Source: an uncultured Bacteroidales bacterium (GTDB taxonomy: Bacteria > Bacteroidota > Bacteroidia > Bacteroidales > UBA3824). From it: a stretch of 54,027 nt of DNA. How positions within the stretch are numbered: position 1 is the stretch's first letter; every line of letters starts with the position of its first letter. Positions 53,194 through 54,027 of this stretch are shown piece after piece. The position numbers and the translations under genes were made by a program. The stretch spans positions 1-54,027 of the forward strand of contig CALFIU010000050.1 of the NCBI GenBank assembly GCA_937877455.1, in the 5' to 3' direction. The notes beneath the pieces are model-generated. The model worked only from the letters and a program-made list of their open reading frames with translations. It was not told the origin of the DNA and did not search any database.

Positions 53194-53919
53194 ATGAAAG
53201 TAGAATACATAAAACATTATAGTTTCAACCTTGGACGCGACATGGAGTACAAGGTTTATGGGCATGGGGGTAAGACTGCGCTTGTTTTTCCGTCTCAAAA
53301 TGGAAGGTTTTTTGATTACGAAAATTTTGGCATGGTCAACGAACTTGCAGGTTTTATCGACAGTGGTCGTCTGCGACTTGTGTGTTGCGATAGTATAGAC
53401 CCCGAAACTTGGAGTAGTAATAGTTGGGATTTTCGTCAACGCATAGAGCAGCACGAACGTTGGTATAATTATATTTGTGATGAACTCGTTCCTGCTATTG
53501 GTGATAGAGGACATTTGATTTCAACAGGATGTTCAATGGGCGGTTTTCATTCTGCCAATTTCTTCTTCCGCCGTCCTGATATTTTCGATACGTTGGTTGC
53601 ACAGAGTGGATTGTACCATGCAAGTTATTTCTTTGGAAGTTATTCCGACGAACTTGTATATGCAAACTCGCCAGAGGACTACCTAACATGGATGCCGCGC
53701 GACCATTATTATTGGAACGAGTATCGCAACCGTCGCATTATTATTTGTGTTGGTCAAGGTAACTGGGAGGACGATCTCCTTGCATCTACACGTCGTCTTG
53801 AAGCCATTCTCCGCGACCATGGTGTTCCCGCTTGGTTTGACTATTGGGGGTATGATGTTGCTCACGATTGGTGCTGGTGGCGACCACAGATAAGATATTT
53901 TATGGATAAAGTATGTTAG
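53194..53919 (+). CDS. esterase-family alpha/beta hydrolase (cluster esterase A2)
   Basis: A 241-residue paralogue of the first cluster esterase. The MKVEYIKHYSFNLGRDMEYK start, LVFPSQNGRFF, CCDSIDPETWSS, nucleophile TGCSMGG (Ser 114) and DVAHDWCWW (His 224) line up position by position with esterase A1, about half identical by eye. The internal consensus promoter means it can be expressed separately from the ligases. It may act on a related but different product or intermediate. It is followed by a terminator. Confidence 0.8.
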   Translation: MKVEYIKHYSFNLGRDMEYKVYGHGGKTALVFPSQNGRFFDYENFGMVNELAGFIDSGRLRLVCCDSIDPETWSSNSWDFRQRIEQHERWYNYICDELVPAIGDRGHLISTGCSMGGFHSANFFFRRPDIFDTLVAQSGLYHASYFFGSYSDELVYANSPEDYLTWMPRDHYYWNEYRNRRIIICVGQGNWEDDLLASTRRLEAILRDHGVPAWFDYWGYDVAHDWCWWRPQIRYFMDKVC

Positions 53920-53947
53920 GTTATAATTACCGTATTTGAAGATATTT

Positions 53948-53985
53948 GCCGTCCATTCAAAATTTTTTTTTGGGGCGGCTTTTTT
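53948..53985 (+). terminator. terminator at the end of the ligase/esterase cluster
   Basis: GCCGTCC pairs with GGGCGGC (one G-U pair) around an AT-rich loop, followed by six T. It marks the right border of the cluster. The last 40 bases hold nothing recognisable. Confidence 0.75.
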
Positions 53986-54027
53986 ATGCCCTTTTTACCG
54001 CCATATAACCGTAAAATCCTGCGATTT

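Noticed and set aside
1..54027. tRNA, rRNA, tmRNA, phage or transposase genes
   Set aside because: I looked for cloverleaf-type 3' ends, conserved rRNA stretches and transposase or integrase motifs by eye and found none, but tRNAscan and Infernal could not be run.

Overview
The window is AT-rich, densely coded DNA from a member of the Bacteroidota, most likely an uncultured member of the order Bacteroidales. Supporting signs are Bacteroidota-type promoters (-7 element TAnnTTTG, sometimes with a -33 TTTG), few Shine-Dalgarno sites, a type IX secretion (T9SS type B) sorting domain, a one-protein hybrid two-component regulator, the 29-residue bS22/COX24-like protein beside HU and RNase G, a DUF5689 protein, and a SiaB/SiaC pair. 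Finer taxonomy cannot be read from the sequence alone.

Layout. 1-3401: the end of a DUF5689 protein with much higher G+C than the rest, a sugar-nucleotidyltransferase-like gene, a degenerate TTTCAA repeat, then siaC-like and double-domain siaB-like genes on the minus strand. 3532-9013: a tight operon of T9SS cargo, TPR protein, YbbR-like protein and coaE. 9118-12820: a lipoprotein, a DMT-family permease and a lone methyl-accepting chemotaxis-type receptor followed by a 23-bp inverted repeat. 13093-16510: sodium-pumping oxaloacetate decarboxylase (gamma, alpha-biotin, beta). 16763-17467: a probably well expressed lipoprotein. 17539-27299 (minus): an envelope gene set of a triple-SPOR protein, two flotillin-like proteins with expanded helical repeats, Lgt, an inositol-monophosphatase-family enzyme and two GT2 glycosyltransferases. 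27445-30445 (minus): RNase G with a structured leader, the bS22-like mini-gene, HU and LolA. 30614-34572: HAD phosphatase, TatA/TatC, a methyltransferase and an acyl-ACP thioesterase. 34641-40685: uvrB, ftsK and rarA. 40696-46589: a hybrid two-component regulator divergent from a GH43 lipoprotein.

47005-53919 is the most unusual part. Seven genes on the plus strand encode three alpha/beta-hydrolase esterases, two paralogous ATP-grasp ligases, a GshA-type glutamate-cysteine ligase and an EgtC-like class II glutamine amidotransferase. The set looks like a compact small-molecule or peptide biosynthetic cluster. One possible logic is that a gamma-glutamyl group is added, amide bonds are formed by the ATP-grasp enzymes, the glutamyl group is removed, and the esterases release or trim products. 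I do not recognise a characterised pathway with this gene content. The product and the reaction order are inference.
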